In this document: one piece after another, positions 50,201-62,124 of the stretch
Layout of the letters: each line of letters begins with the position of its first letter
Numbering within the stretch: the first letter of the stretch is position 1
Source: Apostichopus japonicus
Lineage: Eukaryota; Echinodermata; Holothuroidea; Aspidochirotida; Stichopodidae
Direction of reading: 5' to 3'
Assembly (NCBI RefSeq): GCF_037975245.1
Contig: NC_092571.1
Location: 25,498,564 to 25,562,563, forward strand
DNA length: 64,000 bases
Notes under the pieces: model-generated
Database searches by the model: none
Told to the model about the DNA's origin: nothing
The model's input: the letters and a program-made list of their open reading frames with translations, nothing else
Program-made: the position numbers and the translations under genes

Positions 50201-52435
50201 CTGCTGTTGCAAAATATATTTACAAATTTTCTCGAATTTTGCAAAAACAAAAAATTCTTCACCGTACAGTATGATATGAGGATGGGGCTTTGAACTACAG
50301 ATTCAAAAACAAAATCTATTTCGAGTAGTTTTATAAAGCAGTCAACTTTTCCCCCCAAGATTCAACTATAATTATCTCCTGTTTGTATCCTAAAAGGTCG
50401 AAGAAAACGAGTGGGTCGTGGACTACGCCCTGAAGAAACGAAGTGTCAAACTTGTCCCCACAGGGCTAGACTTTGGTACTCCAGGATTCAAGAAGTGAGT
50501 CTCTGCTATTTCATAAGCTCTCTGCTGAGTGTCGGACTAGTTTGAAAGTTAGTTGTGCATGTCACCAAATATATTGTATGAGTGAGGGGAGGAGCAAGTA
50601 GGGTGGCCCATTTCACAAAACGAATGATTAGGTAAATAGTGATGTATGTACAGGTGTGTGTATGTATGTATGTTGTATATAAAACTAGCCCCTATGGATA
50701 ATGTGTTCAAGGGTTACAAATAGGGGACTGAGAATATTACTCCCAACATCTTGGTCTGAAATAATCGCTGGGTTACGTGAGTCGGTGGGACCAACCCTGT
50801 GCCCAAACTACCCCAAGATTGGAACAGTATGATAATAGAAAAGTTTTCTAAAGTGCAGTAGCAGGTCAAAGTGCAAGAGTAAGATTAGAAACTCTTTCAC
50901 TTCTCAATAGGGCCTAGTATTTAATAACATGAAGGAGTTTAACCCCTTCCCTCCCCTAGCTGTTCTCGTTCGTCCAACGTTACCTGTTATCTTTCCGTTA
51001 CTCTCCGCAGTATGGGATCCCGAAGCTTCCATCCGAGTCTGAAGGAGACGAGAAGGTTTTATCCTCATACGCACAATATGGACGGTTTCTTTGTAGCCAA
51101 ACTAAGGAAGTTCTCTAATGTGATACCAAAAGCAAGTAAGTATCTCGTCTTTTATTCATCTTCTTTTTTTCGTTCTGTTTCTAACTTGCAAGTGCTATCT
51201 TTGGGTGGGTGATGTGCAAGTTTACGAGATGGAAGTTTCTCCAGTGTGAAACCCATTCGAGGTCATTCTTGTATGGGAATGAGAGGGCGAGGGCATGTTG
51301 TCATGGTGCAGCCATTAAAGTGTCCACCCCGGACGTTTGATTTCCAACTCAAAATCCATCGACTGAGACATTCTCCGGGCATATTCAACCTAGCTTGGAT
51401 TTTGTTTTTTTGATTCATGATTTCAGAAATTTCACTTGGTTCTGTTCCTTCTATGCTTTCCAAAAAGTTGCCCACCCTCAACAACAATTTACAAAGGACA
51501 AATTTGTTAATGTCTCATTTGGGTCTTTACAAAATTTTCATTTAGTTTTGCAAATAAACTACTATTCTTGGAATGCAACAAAAAAGTGAGGTCACATATT
51601 GATTATGTTGTTAAATCATGTAGGGAACAGTAATTCAAGAACTCAAACTTGAGTTTATATTTATTCACATTTTTCAAGAATGCAGTGTTTGGAATGAAAT
51701 GCGAGCACTCTATGTTGTTGATTGGGTCAGGTGTGCTTAAAGAATGTATCACCCTGCCATCATGTCTTTGGAAATTGTGGGTGGAAGCCTTAGCAGTTTG
51801 CTTTTTAAAGTTACAACTTTTTTTTGTCAAATCTCTTTTTGTTAATAGCTCCGGAAGATGAAGCTACCGAGGAAAATAACACAGAGGTCCCGAATACGGA
51901 CAGCACAGGAAAGAGTGATACCAGTCCAGCACCGGAGGGCAAGAAGAGGCAACACCCAGATGGAGATGAGGGTCGGGTCGAAGGAAAAGGAGGGAAGAGG
52001 CAGAAAAAGTCAAACAAAGGAGGAGACGTTAAAGAAGCAAAGGATGATAAAAAGACCACCCAAGATGGTGACAATAAGCAGAAAGGGATCAAGAAAAATG
52101 AGGGAAAAATGAAGAAGACTGAACCATTACCAGAAGGCCAGAGTTCCCAAGAAGGAACAGGAGGTCAAGCAAGTGAGACCGAGCCAAAATCCGACAAAGC
52201 TTCGAAAGGATTCGTGAAGAAGACCAGTCAGGTCAAAGGTCAACGGAAGGCAGATGATGACGACGACAGCGACGACGACGATGAAGGCGGGAAGAAAGGA
52301 AAGAAATTCACTCCCGAGAGGAGAAGAAAAATGCAGAAGAAGAAAGGGAGACCGAGACCTAAGAGCTTTGGTGGGAAGAAGTCACCAAAGGGGAAGTTCA
52401 GAGGCAAAAGCCCAAAGAAAGCCAAGACACCTTGA
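38252..52435 (+). CDS. NOP2: NOP2 (p120/NOL1), 28S rRNA cytosine-C5 methyltransferase (complete, 16 coding exons)
   Basis: Coding exons are 38252-38354, 39769-39808, 40345-40505, 41274-41407, 42632-42792, 43069-43154, 44407-44500, 45492-45597, 45974-46063, 47096-47183, 47907-48047, 48952-49091, 49470-49682, 50397-50494, 51011-51135 and 51849-52435. They total 2367 nt (788 aa) with consistent phases. The N-terminus [20 protein letters not shown] is the family's nucleolar basic start. Acidic tracts lie at about 132-146 and 158-175, followed by LLPIEK. The Rossmann methyltransferase core has the SAM loop [12 protein letters not shown] (388-399). Its two cysteines are motif [10 protein letters not shown] (Cys462) and motif VI STCS (Cys516), the release and catalytic residues of NOL1/NOP2/Sun enzymes. 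[17 protein letters not shown] is the family signature near the end of the core. Residues 593-788 are a Lys/Glu/Gly-rich tail ending in [11 protein letters not shown]. Known role of the family: m5C of large-subunit rRNA and 60S assembly in the nucleolus. Intron 6 is AT-AC; the others are GT-AG. Confidence 0.97.
43600..43825 (+). mobile_element. 5'-truncated LINE 3' tail in NOP2 intron 6
   Basis: The frame reading [20 protein letters not shown] followed by stop is the characteristic C-terminus of non-LTR retrotransposon reverse transcriptase ORFs (FKxxLKTHLF). It is followed by a short 3' segment and an (ATT)n tail at about 43798-43819. The 5' limit is uncertain. Confidence 0.6.
44157..44396 (+). 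repeat. Direct duplication of the U12 branch-site region inside NOP2 intron 6
   Basis: A segment of about 59 bp at 44157-44215 (from ATACTACATACC to TTACCTTGAC) recurs essentially identically at 44338-44396, a spacing of 181 bp. Both copies end exactly at the U12 branch motif. Copy 1 also has an AC at 44224-44225, 11 nt after its branch adenosine (44214), the same spacing as the true site. Confidence 0.85.
46650..47005 (+). repeat. TACTCAT minisatellite with a 136-bp duplication in NOP2 intron 9
   Basis: Runs of GTTGTACTCATACTCATGCT. A block from GTTGACACCGTATGG (46728) recurs at 46864 (GTTGATAACGTATGG), 136 bp away, including GTTAACTCTGTTGAATAAAT. Confidence 0.85.
48290..48480 (+). mobile_element. 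5'-truncated LINE 3' tail in NOP2 intron 11
   Basis: A reading frame with [19 protein letters not shown] and [14 protein letters not shown]-stop matches the C-terminal pattern of LINE reverse transcriptase ORFs (PxxWNxLPxxIRxxxSLxxFKxxLKTHLF). A 14-base G-run interrupts its left side. The AGTTTCTTATCAT minisatellite begins directly after it. Confidence 0.65.
48481..48905 (+). repeat. 19-bp minisatellite in NOP2 intron 11
   Basis: About 22 units of CATAGTTCAAGTTTCTTAT with variants (CATAGGTAAAG, CATCATTCAAG). It starts immediately 3' of a LINE tail and ends about 45 bp before coding exon 12, so it abuts the polypyrimidine tract of that splice acceptor. Confidence 0.9.
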
Positions 52436-52820
52436 TGTGGGAGCAAATGGACAATGAAACAAGAACAATGGGAAGAAGGGAACAATGGGAAGAAGGGAAC
52501 GCCCAATCAGTGTGTGTGTGTGTATAAATCACCACGATGACACTGAGATGGTTAGCAAGGAGTTGTATGCTATACATACTACTGATTACTCTTTGTGATG
52601 TAGCCAATGATGTAGCCAATGTCTCTCCCTTCCCCTTCCCCCTCCCCAATCCATCCCTTTGCCCCATGTTTTTCCCTTAAAACTCCCTGATTGTAATGGT
52701 TTTAACTGTGGCCCTTTAAATTTTGTATCAATTCAGTGACAAAGTCCAGAACATGTCGAGTAAGAACTCAAAACTTCAAACGGACTTCTCATACCATGCC
52801 AGGATCTTCAGGGGTCAAAA

Positions 52821-52844
52821 AATAAATTTTCTCTGATAAATAAA
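52821..52844 (+). terminator. Candidate NOP2 polyadenylation signals
   Basis: Two AATAAA hexamers at 52821-52826 and 52839-52844, about 390-410 bp after the stop codon. Usage is inferred only. Confidence 0.4.
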
Positions 52845-53560
52845 TTTTTGCCAGCCCCACACATGCAATCCCCCCCCCCTCAATTTTTTTATGATTGGTT
52901 GTCACTAGATCCCAAGAATGAACATCATATGCACCACTTCTTCATGTTAGACCTGTTAACATGGAGAAAGATGGTACATGAATATAGCAACAGGCCCAGA
53001 TAAAGGGCAACCAACTTTGTTACTATTCCTCAAGAATACTTGTCCTAGGTATGGCATTCACACCGTCATGTGTGGATGTAATTATGTGTCGTAGTATGGT
53101 ATACTCATAACATCGTAAGAGCATTAATTTCAGCAACTCGGACAAGCCAAAACTTGTAGCCAGCATGTATGGGATTTATGATTTAACCTTTTTTCTATTT
53201 TTCCCTCACCATTAAAAAGATCAGGAGTGCTCTTTACCCCATATTTAATGGTGTCACTTTTTCAGTCCAGGGAAAATCGTTACTATTAATCCATTGTTCA
53301 AAATAACATTAAGACCTTAAAACAATCATTGAATCCTCTATTAGTTGTCTTTTTTTGTTTTTGTTGTGTTTTCCTTTTTTTATCAACTTGAGTTAATTCT
53401 GACTAATAATGTACTTCTTTGTGAGATTAAGTCCAATCGAGTGGGATGTTTGCAATCTTTCAGGTTAATTTTTGGTTTAGATGATCATAACCTATGCATT
53501 CATGATGGCGTATGTTAGTATGTGTGTGTGATTGTGACGCCCAGCTTGTAAATAGGTTAT
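52845..53560. other. Intergenic, nothing recognised
   Basis: AT-rich unique sequence with a C-run near 52871. No exon seen. Confidence 0.35.
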
Positions 53561-53985
53561 CTCAAGAAGGGAAGGTCAGACGAATTTCATATTTAGTATG
53601 TAGATGTACCACATTGAGTACAAGAAGCCTATTGGTTTTGGTGGAGGTCAAAGGTCATTTGGGGTCACCAGGGGTCAAATTGTGAAAACCTTGTAAACAC
53701 GATATCTCAAGAAGGAAAGGACAGACCAATTTCATATTGATGTGTAGAAGTACCACAGTGATTACAAGAAGCCTATTGTTTTGGTGGAGGTCAAAGGCCA
53801 TTTGCAGTCACCAGAGGTCAAATTGTGAAAACATGTAAACACCATATCTCATGAAGGAAAGCTGGGACTAATCTCATATTTAGTTCATAGTTGTGACATG
53901 TTGAGTTCAAGCCCCTTATTATATTTGGTTGAGATCAGAGGTCATTTGGCATTTACCAGGGGTCAAATTGTGGAAATCTTGTTAT
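53561..53985 (+). repeat. Tandem repeat of about 143 bp carrying AGGTCA half-sites
   Basis: Three diverged units starting at CTCAAGAAGG (53561), CTCAAGAAGG (53706) and CTCATGAAGG (53848). Each has AGGTCAAAGGTCATTTGGGG-like sequence followed by CACCAGGGGTCAAATTGTG. Copy 1 contains a perfect AGGTCA-A-AGGTCA (53645-53657). Confidence 0.85.
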
Positions 53986-54482
53986 ACTTGGCATGAATCA
54001 TATAGAAAAGAAGTTAATTGTTGAAGTAATCGAAACTTCAATGCATTTTTGCATTCTGTTTTGTGTTGTAGCCCTTACAGTGTTCAATGGCACACATCTT
54101 GTATGGGTAGGAATCTGAAAGGTAAGGTAGAATGTAGGAAGTTACAGAGATATCATTTCCCTATCAAAGCTCTAATTCTGATGTACAGATGTGAAGTTAC
54201 TTTAAGAGTAAAAGGAACAACAAATTTTTAAAGAGCATATTTAAGCTTTCGTAAGTGTACATGTGCATTCTGAGATATTTCCATTTTCAATAAAAATTTG
54301 ATTATTGAAAAGAAAATGTTGCCAAATTATTCTGTGTGAGTTTTCAAACAAATATGAGAGTCAACTATGTTAGGTTTGCCTGCCACAGTTTATCCTGATT
54401 GCCACAATGTATGCCACCAATATTCCCATTGTTGTGTTGTCTGCCATCAGCTGTCCTCCAAAGTCCCAGATATCAGTCTAAA

Positions 54483-54849
54483 AGGCATTGAAGACTAGAC
54501 CCAAATCACGTGCGGCCATCTGAAAAAGTTAACTTTCCGTTGCTTGCAAGTGACGTTTTGTTTGTGTCGCTACAAAATGCAGACAGTACAGTAATGAAAC
54601 GTGATACCTTGTTATCTTTAGCTGGACCTGAGATGTCCATCGCTGTATTGCTTGTACTCTGTGCTGTGGGTATTGATTGCAGCTGTATGTACTGACTGTA
54701 CACTAGTGTCTTAATACTGATGGTAGCAAGCTGTGTGTGTGTATTTTCTGGGATCAATGGTGGTGTCTTAAACTTCTGTTACACCTCATTAGTAACTAGG
54801 TCAGATTACCGGCATTAGACGTTTCTTTGTGCGCGAGTCTTCACTCCCT
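54483..54849 (+). mobile_element. TTAA-type MITE, copy 3
   Basis: Right flank TTAA (54850-54853); left flank TAAA (54479-54482), one base off. The ends AGGCATTGAAGACTAG and GCGAGTCTTCACTCCCT match copies 1 and 2. Same orientation and interior as copy 2. Non-coding. Confidence 0.8.
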
Positions 54850-54949
54850 TTAAAACTTAAACTTTCTCATTCTGACCATGCCAGGTTGGTATCCTCTCAA
54901 AGTTTGTTGAGATCTATGAAATTTCTACCAAATAAATATTCCCAAAAGT

Positions 54950-55610
54950 GACCCCTGCTTGTACCCCTAGTCTATAGTACACGCTACCAATTATCACTAC
55001 TCGTACCCATGATCTATTTAGTACCCACTCATAATTACCCCTGCTTGCACCCCTGATCTATAGTACACACTTCCAAGTACCACTACTTGCACCAATGATC
55101 TATAGTACCCACTCACAATTACCCCTGCTTACACCCCTGATCTATAGTACCACTGCTTGCACCAATGATCTGTAGTACCCACTCACAATTACCCCTGCTT
55201 GCACCCCTGATCTATAGTACCACTGCTTGCACCAATGATCTATAGTACCCACTCACAATTACCCCTGCTTGCACCCCTGATATACAGTATCCACTCCCAA
55301 CTTCCCCTGCTTGCACCTCTGATCTATAGCATCCGTTTGTATTACTGATATATAGTACCCGCTCCCAAGTACCTTTAAGTTGCTTCCCGGTTCTAACACA
55401 TGCTCCCAATTACCCTTGCTTGCACCCATGATCTATGTATAGCACCCACTCCCAATTAGCTCTGCTTGCACCCCTGATCTATGGTACCCACTCCCAATTC
55501 TCCTGCTCCCAATACGCCTTCCCCCACCCGCTCCCAATTACCCCTACCTCTACCGGATCCCAATTACCCCTGCCTCTACTTGCTCCTAAACACCTCTTTT
55601 ACAGTACCAA
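54950..55610 (+). repeat. Minisatellite of TGATCTATAGTACC/CAATTACCCCTGCTT units
   Basis: Irregular alternation of ACCCCTGCTTGCACC, CCTGATCTATAGTACC and CACTCACAATT. A composite unit of roughly 70 bp is repeated best between about 55060 and 55280, with more diverged units on both sides. Confidence 0.85.
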
Positions 55611-56826
55611 CCAATCCACAAGGTTCAATGACAGCATCTAAAGTGCAAATGTAGTGATTCTAGTTATTTCTCATAATCTGTTTAGTCAAAACATGAAAGA
55701 CACCCTTCAGCTAGTTGTACATGCTGCCTTCTTTATTAGTATTAACACTCGACGTAAATGAAATGCTTCTAAACTTTAATATTACTGGCTACACTATACC
55801 GAAGGAGGTTGAATGTAAAGAGAAGGTACAAAAATACCAGGTAATGATTTCATATAAAAAAAAAATCTGTTAGGCTCAAACAAAATATAATAACTAGCAT
55901 TATATCTTCAGTTTTGTAAAAAATGAATCAAACCTGATACCCATCGAGAGAGAAAGAAAAAATAACAACAAACAAAAACCCTCATTTTTTTGGTATTTTT
56001 TGGTTTGTTTTGTATTCACAAGAATTAATTGACAAATACAGAATTACTCCTAGCTTTTACTGAAAACTTATCTTTTACCTTGTTGCTAAATACTGTAAAA
56101 ATAAAACATAACTGGAAAATATTTTTGAAATTGCTAACAGTCCATCTGGCCTTTTCAGGGCCGTAGATGATCTTAGGCAACGAAAAGACAGGATCGAACA
56201 TTTTCTTAAATTTTCTTAAATTTGCTTAAACGTACCTCCTCGAATATAACACCGACTATAATTGACTGACTAAACTGCAACACAATTTTTAATGAGTTAC
56301 AATGCTCATTTTATCGCTACAATGGAAGGTCATAGTCCCCTCTTAGTTTTACTATCATCTTTCAATACATATTATTTATTATTATTATTTTTTTTTTTGT
56401 CAAAAACGAAATGGACAGGTTGATGTCTAGGTAATTCAAATTCAACGGTGGTGTAATACTGTATTATACCAAAACCCCTAGATGATGCTACTCCACAGCT
56501 TCCCTAATGCAAAGAAAAGTATGATAAAGTTCTTGGACTACATAGTTTTGAAACAAAGATGGTTATAATATATACATATCGTTAATACCGGCATAAACTT
56601 ATACAAAGCAACTTAAGTGTAATTATTAAACAAGAATGCCATCAAATGACACGAGCTACCGTTCATCAGCATCACAGTCTGTGTGACCTGTTAGGTCCCT
56701 ATTCAAAAGAGCATGGATGGTATGTTTCATACTAAATAAACCAGATCTGGCTGCATTTTTTTTTCTTGAATTTTCATTCCCAAAATTCTTCTTAAGTTAA
56801 TTTTGCAGGAATCACAAGTATCATAA
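55611..56826. other. Intergenic or distal CDC42 3'UTR
   Basis: No coding exon. AATAAA on the minus strand at 55732-55737 could be a distal CDC42 polyadenylation signal. Confidence 0.3.
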
Positions 56827-57120
56827 GCCTGTCAGCCAATACACTAACAACATGATTTAAAAGACAACACCCCAAATATCTGCATGGCTCAAAGGAGAAG
56901 CCTGTCAGCCAATACCATTAAGAACCAATACAGCTGGATTTAAAACACAATACCCCAAATATCTGCATTTGATTGGCTCAAAGGAGAAGCCTGTCAGCCA
57001 ATACCCTAAGAACCAATACAGCTGGATTTAAAACGTAATATCCCAAATATCTGCATTTGATTGGCTCAAAGGAGAAGCCTGTCAGCCAATACCCCAAGAA
57101 CCAATGAAGCACTACTACAA
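56827..57120. repeat. Tandem repeat of 73-89 bp with CCAAT/ATTGG motifs
   Basis: GCCTGTCAGCCAATAC recurs at 56827, 56900, 56989 and 57077. Later units also carry TTTGATTGGCTCAAAGGAGA. Each unit therefore holds a CCAAT and an inverted CCAAT (ATTGG). It lies downstream of CDC42, possibly within its 3'UTR. Confidence 0.85.
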
Positions 57121-58441
57121 ACACCTGTGCCTGTTAGCTTGGTGCTGATATGTAATTGCAAGGTGCAAGTCTCTTGGTGGAAAAAGTATAGAAATTCTGA
57201 AATTTTTTCTCCTTTGTGTTTAACAAAGCAACATTGTCTGCAATTTTGTTTTTAAATTTTCATATAAATAAATTCAGCTATGCACACACTGAGTGAAGAT
57301 TAACACAGATTGACTAAGGCTTTATTGAAGCAGTTTTTGTGCAGTTGTAGGAATAATCAAAATTATAATCTACAAATTCAACAATAATTTAGCTTCAAGG
57401 AGACAAATTCCAAAAATCACAATAAAGAATTTCACAGGATTGTTAGTGAGCCATTATTATTATATAGTATAAGACCCTGACACCCCCCCCCCCCCCCTTA
57501 TAGTTCATTCTCTTCATTAGGAATAGGTTATTCATCTTAGCCACACTAACACTTGTTGGTGTTCAACACCCAAGAGTTTTCAGATAACAAAGTGGAAAAA
57601 GGAGTTGTGTAGAGTAAGTCTTTTTTATAAAATAATAAAGATTTCTTGAACAGAGATCATATTACAAATTAACATTTGTATAAAGCAGGGCTTGGGGGGA
57701 ACAGGAGGGTGGGGCATTTTGTCTGGACTTTCATCTCTTGAGACTGCAGGGGTTGGTGTTGGCCTCTCACCCTTGTTGATCACTGGAATATTGTAGAAGT
57801 ACTTAATTTCCTAGAAACTATAAGCTGGGTCAAAATCCTCCTAGAAATAAGCCAATACCATCCCTTCCACCTCCCCATTTGAACTATAAAACTTTTAAGT
57901 CTTACATTATCGATATAATGAAGCAGATTTGGAAACATTTGTAATACAAATACAGAGTGATTCCGACCTTTGTAAACCTCAAGGCTGGGGGGGGGGGAGG
58001 AGGGGGGAGGGATATGAAGATCAATCTCTTGACTTTGTGTACACATAATCAGCACTTTATAATAATATCCTAAGATACTTCAAACTCCACGACACAAACA
58101 AAGCCTTTAATATGATAGTTCAGGGAGTAAAAACCCACAAGAAAGAAAACCAAAACTGAAAATGACAGATTTCTTACTTAATACTCTGGCATTCACACCT
58201 CTTAAGTTACATCTCTACCCCCCCTCCTCCCCCCCCCCCCACGTTCAAAAACACATCTCATCTGCTAGCTTTATACATATAAGGGAAGGGTGCTGTGTGC
58301 CACCGGGATATCTTACAAAATGGGAAAAACTATGAGAACCACATGACATGTCTATAGGCCAAAAACACCTCGACCCTCTCGCAATCTCTAACTGAAAACT
58401 TCTCCAATGCTCCTCTTCCTCCTCCTCTATCCTCCTCCTCT
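57121..58441 (-). other. Probable CDC42 3'UTR and flank
   Basis: No coding exon. Minus-strand AATAAA at 57321-57326 is a plausible CDC42 polyadenylation signal about 1.1 kb past the stop. C/G runs at about 57484-57498, 57987-57996 and 58218-58241. Confidence 0.35.
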
Positions 58442-61400
58442 TCAAAGCAACTTGCATTTCCTCTTTTTCTGCACCTCTGGGGGCTCCAAAGCGGCCAATA
58501 TCGCCTCATCGAAGACGTTCTTTAGACCTTTCTGCAATGTCGAGGAAAAGAAAATTTGATTCTGTTACGAATCTCACTTGGACCGCAACTTTTTTTTTGA
58601 TTGCCGTCCATCAACTTCTCCCAACCCGAAGACAGACCACGAAAAAAAAACAAAGAAAACATCACATGCCTGTTGTTGTCAAGGGCAGAATGTATCCCCT
58701 TTGGAATAAAATTAACAATTTGCAGTGATTACATCAAAATTTGACTATACATGGTAAAGCCTGCCTCTATAATCTATATCACAAGTTGTTAAGTTTTCCA
58801 ATGCTAAGAGGTAAGAAGTCCTGATGCATTGTGTTTTTCCATGGCCATTTTCACCATGCAGGTTTCTTCACCTCAACACATGCTCACTTTGTCTCAAAAC
58901 TGTTTATAAGATATTGAAAATTTGTAATTTTCTTTTTTATTCATTGCCACCAGTCATCTTTGAGGGTACCACGGAAACTAGAACAACAGAACAAAGTAGT
59001 CTCAACAAGGAAACGGCCATTCAAACTCTTAGATAAGACAAGCTTATTCAAAATGCGAGGAAAAACCCAAGACCTGTCATCAGCCTATGGGAGGGAAAGT
59101 GGGAGGGGAAAGGAGGCTGTAATGGGAGTGGAGGGGGGGATGGGAGTATGGTGGGGAAGAAGGGTGTGGGCAATCCATGGCCTGATAGTTAAAAAACAAA
59201 CATTATTTACCTGAGTAAGGGCAGAGCATTCTACATATTTAACAGCTTTTAGTTCTTTTGCCAATTTCTCAGCTTGTTCCACGGTGATGGGTTTTTGTTT
59301 GTTTCTTTGTAGTCTGTCGACTACCGTGCTGTCGTCTCGTAAATCAATCTGGGTCCCCACCAGCAGAAAGGGCGTACTCGGGCAATGATGGGTGATCTCC
59401 GGTTGCCACTGTTAAAACAAAAACAGAGAGGACATGTAAGCACATTTGTTGATCCTCGGGACCAACCCCACGGAAATATTCTACGGGACGAGAAGACCGT
59501 TATCGAAGATGAACTGAAAAGAAAGATGGATTACACCGAGTCGCCCAAGATAGAACGTTGGCACAGAGAACACCTTACTAGAACATACTAGTAATGTATT
59601 CACTATCACCCCTAGTCCGAGGACTGTGACCATGGTGATATCGTTGCTAGATGCTTAAGAGTTTCCTAGCCAAAAAATTTTTTCAATGGAAAGGCTGGGA
59701 GAGTAAATAACATGGAAAACACGGTAGCCTTACCAGAGCAAAATGTAGAATAAAAGAAACACACTGATGATAAAGTAACCGACTGGGTCTTGAAACAATC
59801 CCTCAATTGCACTTCTGTGAATACTCACTCATGAATAATTCATGACAGCAAATTTGCTCAACTTGAGAACAATTGCAATGACTCTACACTTAATACTAAG
59901 TAGTCAGAGATTATTGAGAAGTCTGTACATGCAAGTCAAAGGGAGAGTCTCAATAGCTCTTTAGCACTGTACAGTATTATTACATACATGACAATGATTT
60001 AACACTTCTGAATCAGGTATCAATAGGGGTGGAGGTGGGGGGGGGGAGGTCTGTTTGAACCCCTGCAGAAATGTTGAGTGGCAGAGCTAGATACGACTGG
60101 ATATATCTATCTACCAACAGACATGAGTGTGAAGGGGTGATTACTAGAATGAATATTACCCAAGATGACTGCAATATTGCTTTGGTGCAAATTAAGGAAT
60201 TATCTGTGCAACACTTCTGTACTGTTCCATATGTACCATGATAAAAGTAACGTTACAGTATGAAGGAACCTAGATACATTTCTCAAACTTCCTTGTTCCA
60301 TTCCCATTCCATTTTGTTTTGTTATGATCGAGTGATCAAACGTTTAATCAAGAGATCAGATATATCCTAATAACCGTGCTCAGACAGGTAATAGAACAGT
60401 ATCAAAAGGGTCACTACTTTAAAAACTCTACCGAGACTTGGGCCTTGCTTTCTGTCTGTCTCTCGGCTACATGGCAAAATCTATCCAATTTTACTTCCTG
60501 GTGGGCATAAAGCACAGACTAACCTTTTCTTTGACATTTTCAAACGAGGATGGTGATACTACACTGTAACACACAAGGAAGACGTCTGTCTGTGGGTAAC
60601 TCAATGGCCTCAATCTGTCGTAATCTTCCTGACCTAAGAGTCACAAGAAAAGAGAAAAGGATGACGAGAAAAGTTTTAAAAAAAAGCAATTAGAATATAT
60701 ATGCTGTCACCTGTGTCAACTCAAAAACACAGGAAACAGCTCATCGACGTCTATGTGGCAGAATGTAACGTAAAGTATGATATTTCTGTACGTATGTCCC
60801 TAAACACCCTCGCAGTAAATTTGGCAATGTATCCAATAATATTCTGTCCATAATCGCTTTCATCTTGGCAAATAGACGATAACTTCCCTCAAAAATCAAC
60901 ATTCACTTTTCTTTTAGCTTAATTGACCACTGATCACCTTTTTTATCTTTTCTTGTTTAGCAAACATACTGTATTGCAAACATGTAATATATACTTACTT
61001 GACCCTTGACCTCAGCCAAGAATATCTTGAATGCAACCACAGTACTTACATATATGTAAACATATAGACTGTACAACAGTGAAGCTGAATACATGACACA
61101 CTTAACCAGTAAGTTTCAATTCCGTAACACGACCAGGCCAAGCTTAGCGAACATAAACACATGTATAATATCAACATCGAATGACTGCTAGAACTACAAA
61201 CACTTGGCTGTTATTTATTTGTTTCACTTTCAATTCTAATTATAAAGCATATGAAGTCAACCTAACACTGTGAAGCAGCACTGTATAGAATGGCTATAAG
61301 TCTACTAATGTTGCAAATTAATACTACATAGCTAAAATCATGAATCCTTTTAAAACTTAGAGATTTGACAGGGTTTAACAGGATTCATTAATCCTTTTAC

Positions 61401-62124
61401 AACCTTTCTAGTCTCCAACTTTTTGTTATTGTTTCATGGAATATCATAGGACGCCCTTTCAGAGAACTCAAATGTTGACATTTTCTTAGTTAAACTGTTC
61501 ACAGAAAGTTTTCTGAGTGAAGGTCAAGTATTCAGATTTTCCTTTATTAATGATTATAATTCTGTTTTGCAATATTGACAATTGATAAATGAACCAAACC
61601 GGTCATGCCTCAATCCTGATACACGACATTATTTTCAATATATATACGACTAGGAATATCTCCAGCTTTCAAACCCACTTCCTGGTTCACTTTCTTGCGA
61701 GTAAGTTGTACTTTAAAAGATAAACACAGTGAGGAATGCAGACCATATTCCACATATATACAAGTAAGAATAAAGGAAGTACTGAACCAACAAATCAGAG
61801 AGTCTGGGTATACATACAGTATGCATAGACTCAATTTAGGCAATTGAAAAGAGGAATCACACCAATCTACTCCCCCCCCCCCCCAACAGGAAGAAGAAAG
61901 ATTTATTGTAGGTCAGAGACACATACATTGCATACTCATCTATTGTTCAGGGGAAAGTTGGTACTTATCAGGAAATGTGATCTCATTGCCAACCTGTCAC
62001 ATTCACTCAATATTTTTTGTCTCTTATAGGTTAATCACGTGATGGTCTCACCTGCGGTATCAAACAATCCCAGAGTGTAGGGTTCCCCACCTATCATCAC
62101 AGTCACAGCATAGTTATCAAAAAC
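58442..62124 (-). CDS. CDC42: CDC42 Rho-family GTPase, last four coding exons (5' end outside the window)
   Basis: Coding exons on the minus strand are 62124-62052, 60633-60524, 59408-59211 and 58531-58442. They give 471 nt: 156 aa plus stop. The encoded part begins with [20 protein letters not shown], which is Val36 of human Cdc42, so with the missing 35 residues the protein would be 191 aa, the human length. Visible elements are switch [18 protein letters not shown] (57-72), the guanine-specificity motif TQID, and ECSAL near 157-161. The Rho insert reads [29 protein letters not shown]. The polybasic tail KKRK is followed by CKLL, a CAAX box ending in Leu, which predicts geranylgeranylation. 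The first coding exon (P-loop and effector region) was not found in 62125-64000, so intron 1 is longer than 1.87 kb. Only one terminal coding exon is seen; vertebrates have two alternative ones. Known role: actin and cell-polarity signalling at membranes. Confidence 0.95.

Noticed and set aside
51811-52667. Minus-strand and other-frame ORFs over the end of NOP2
   Set aside because: Shadows of the Lys/Glu/Asp-rich NOP2 terminal exon, whose biased codons leave other frames open.
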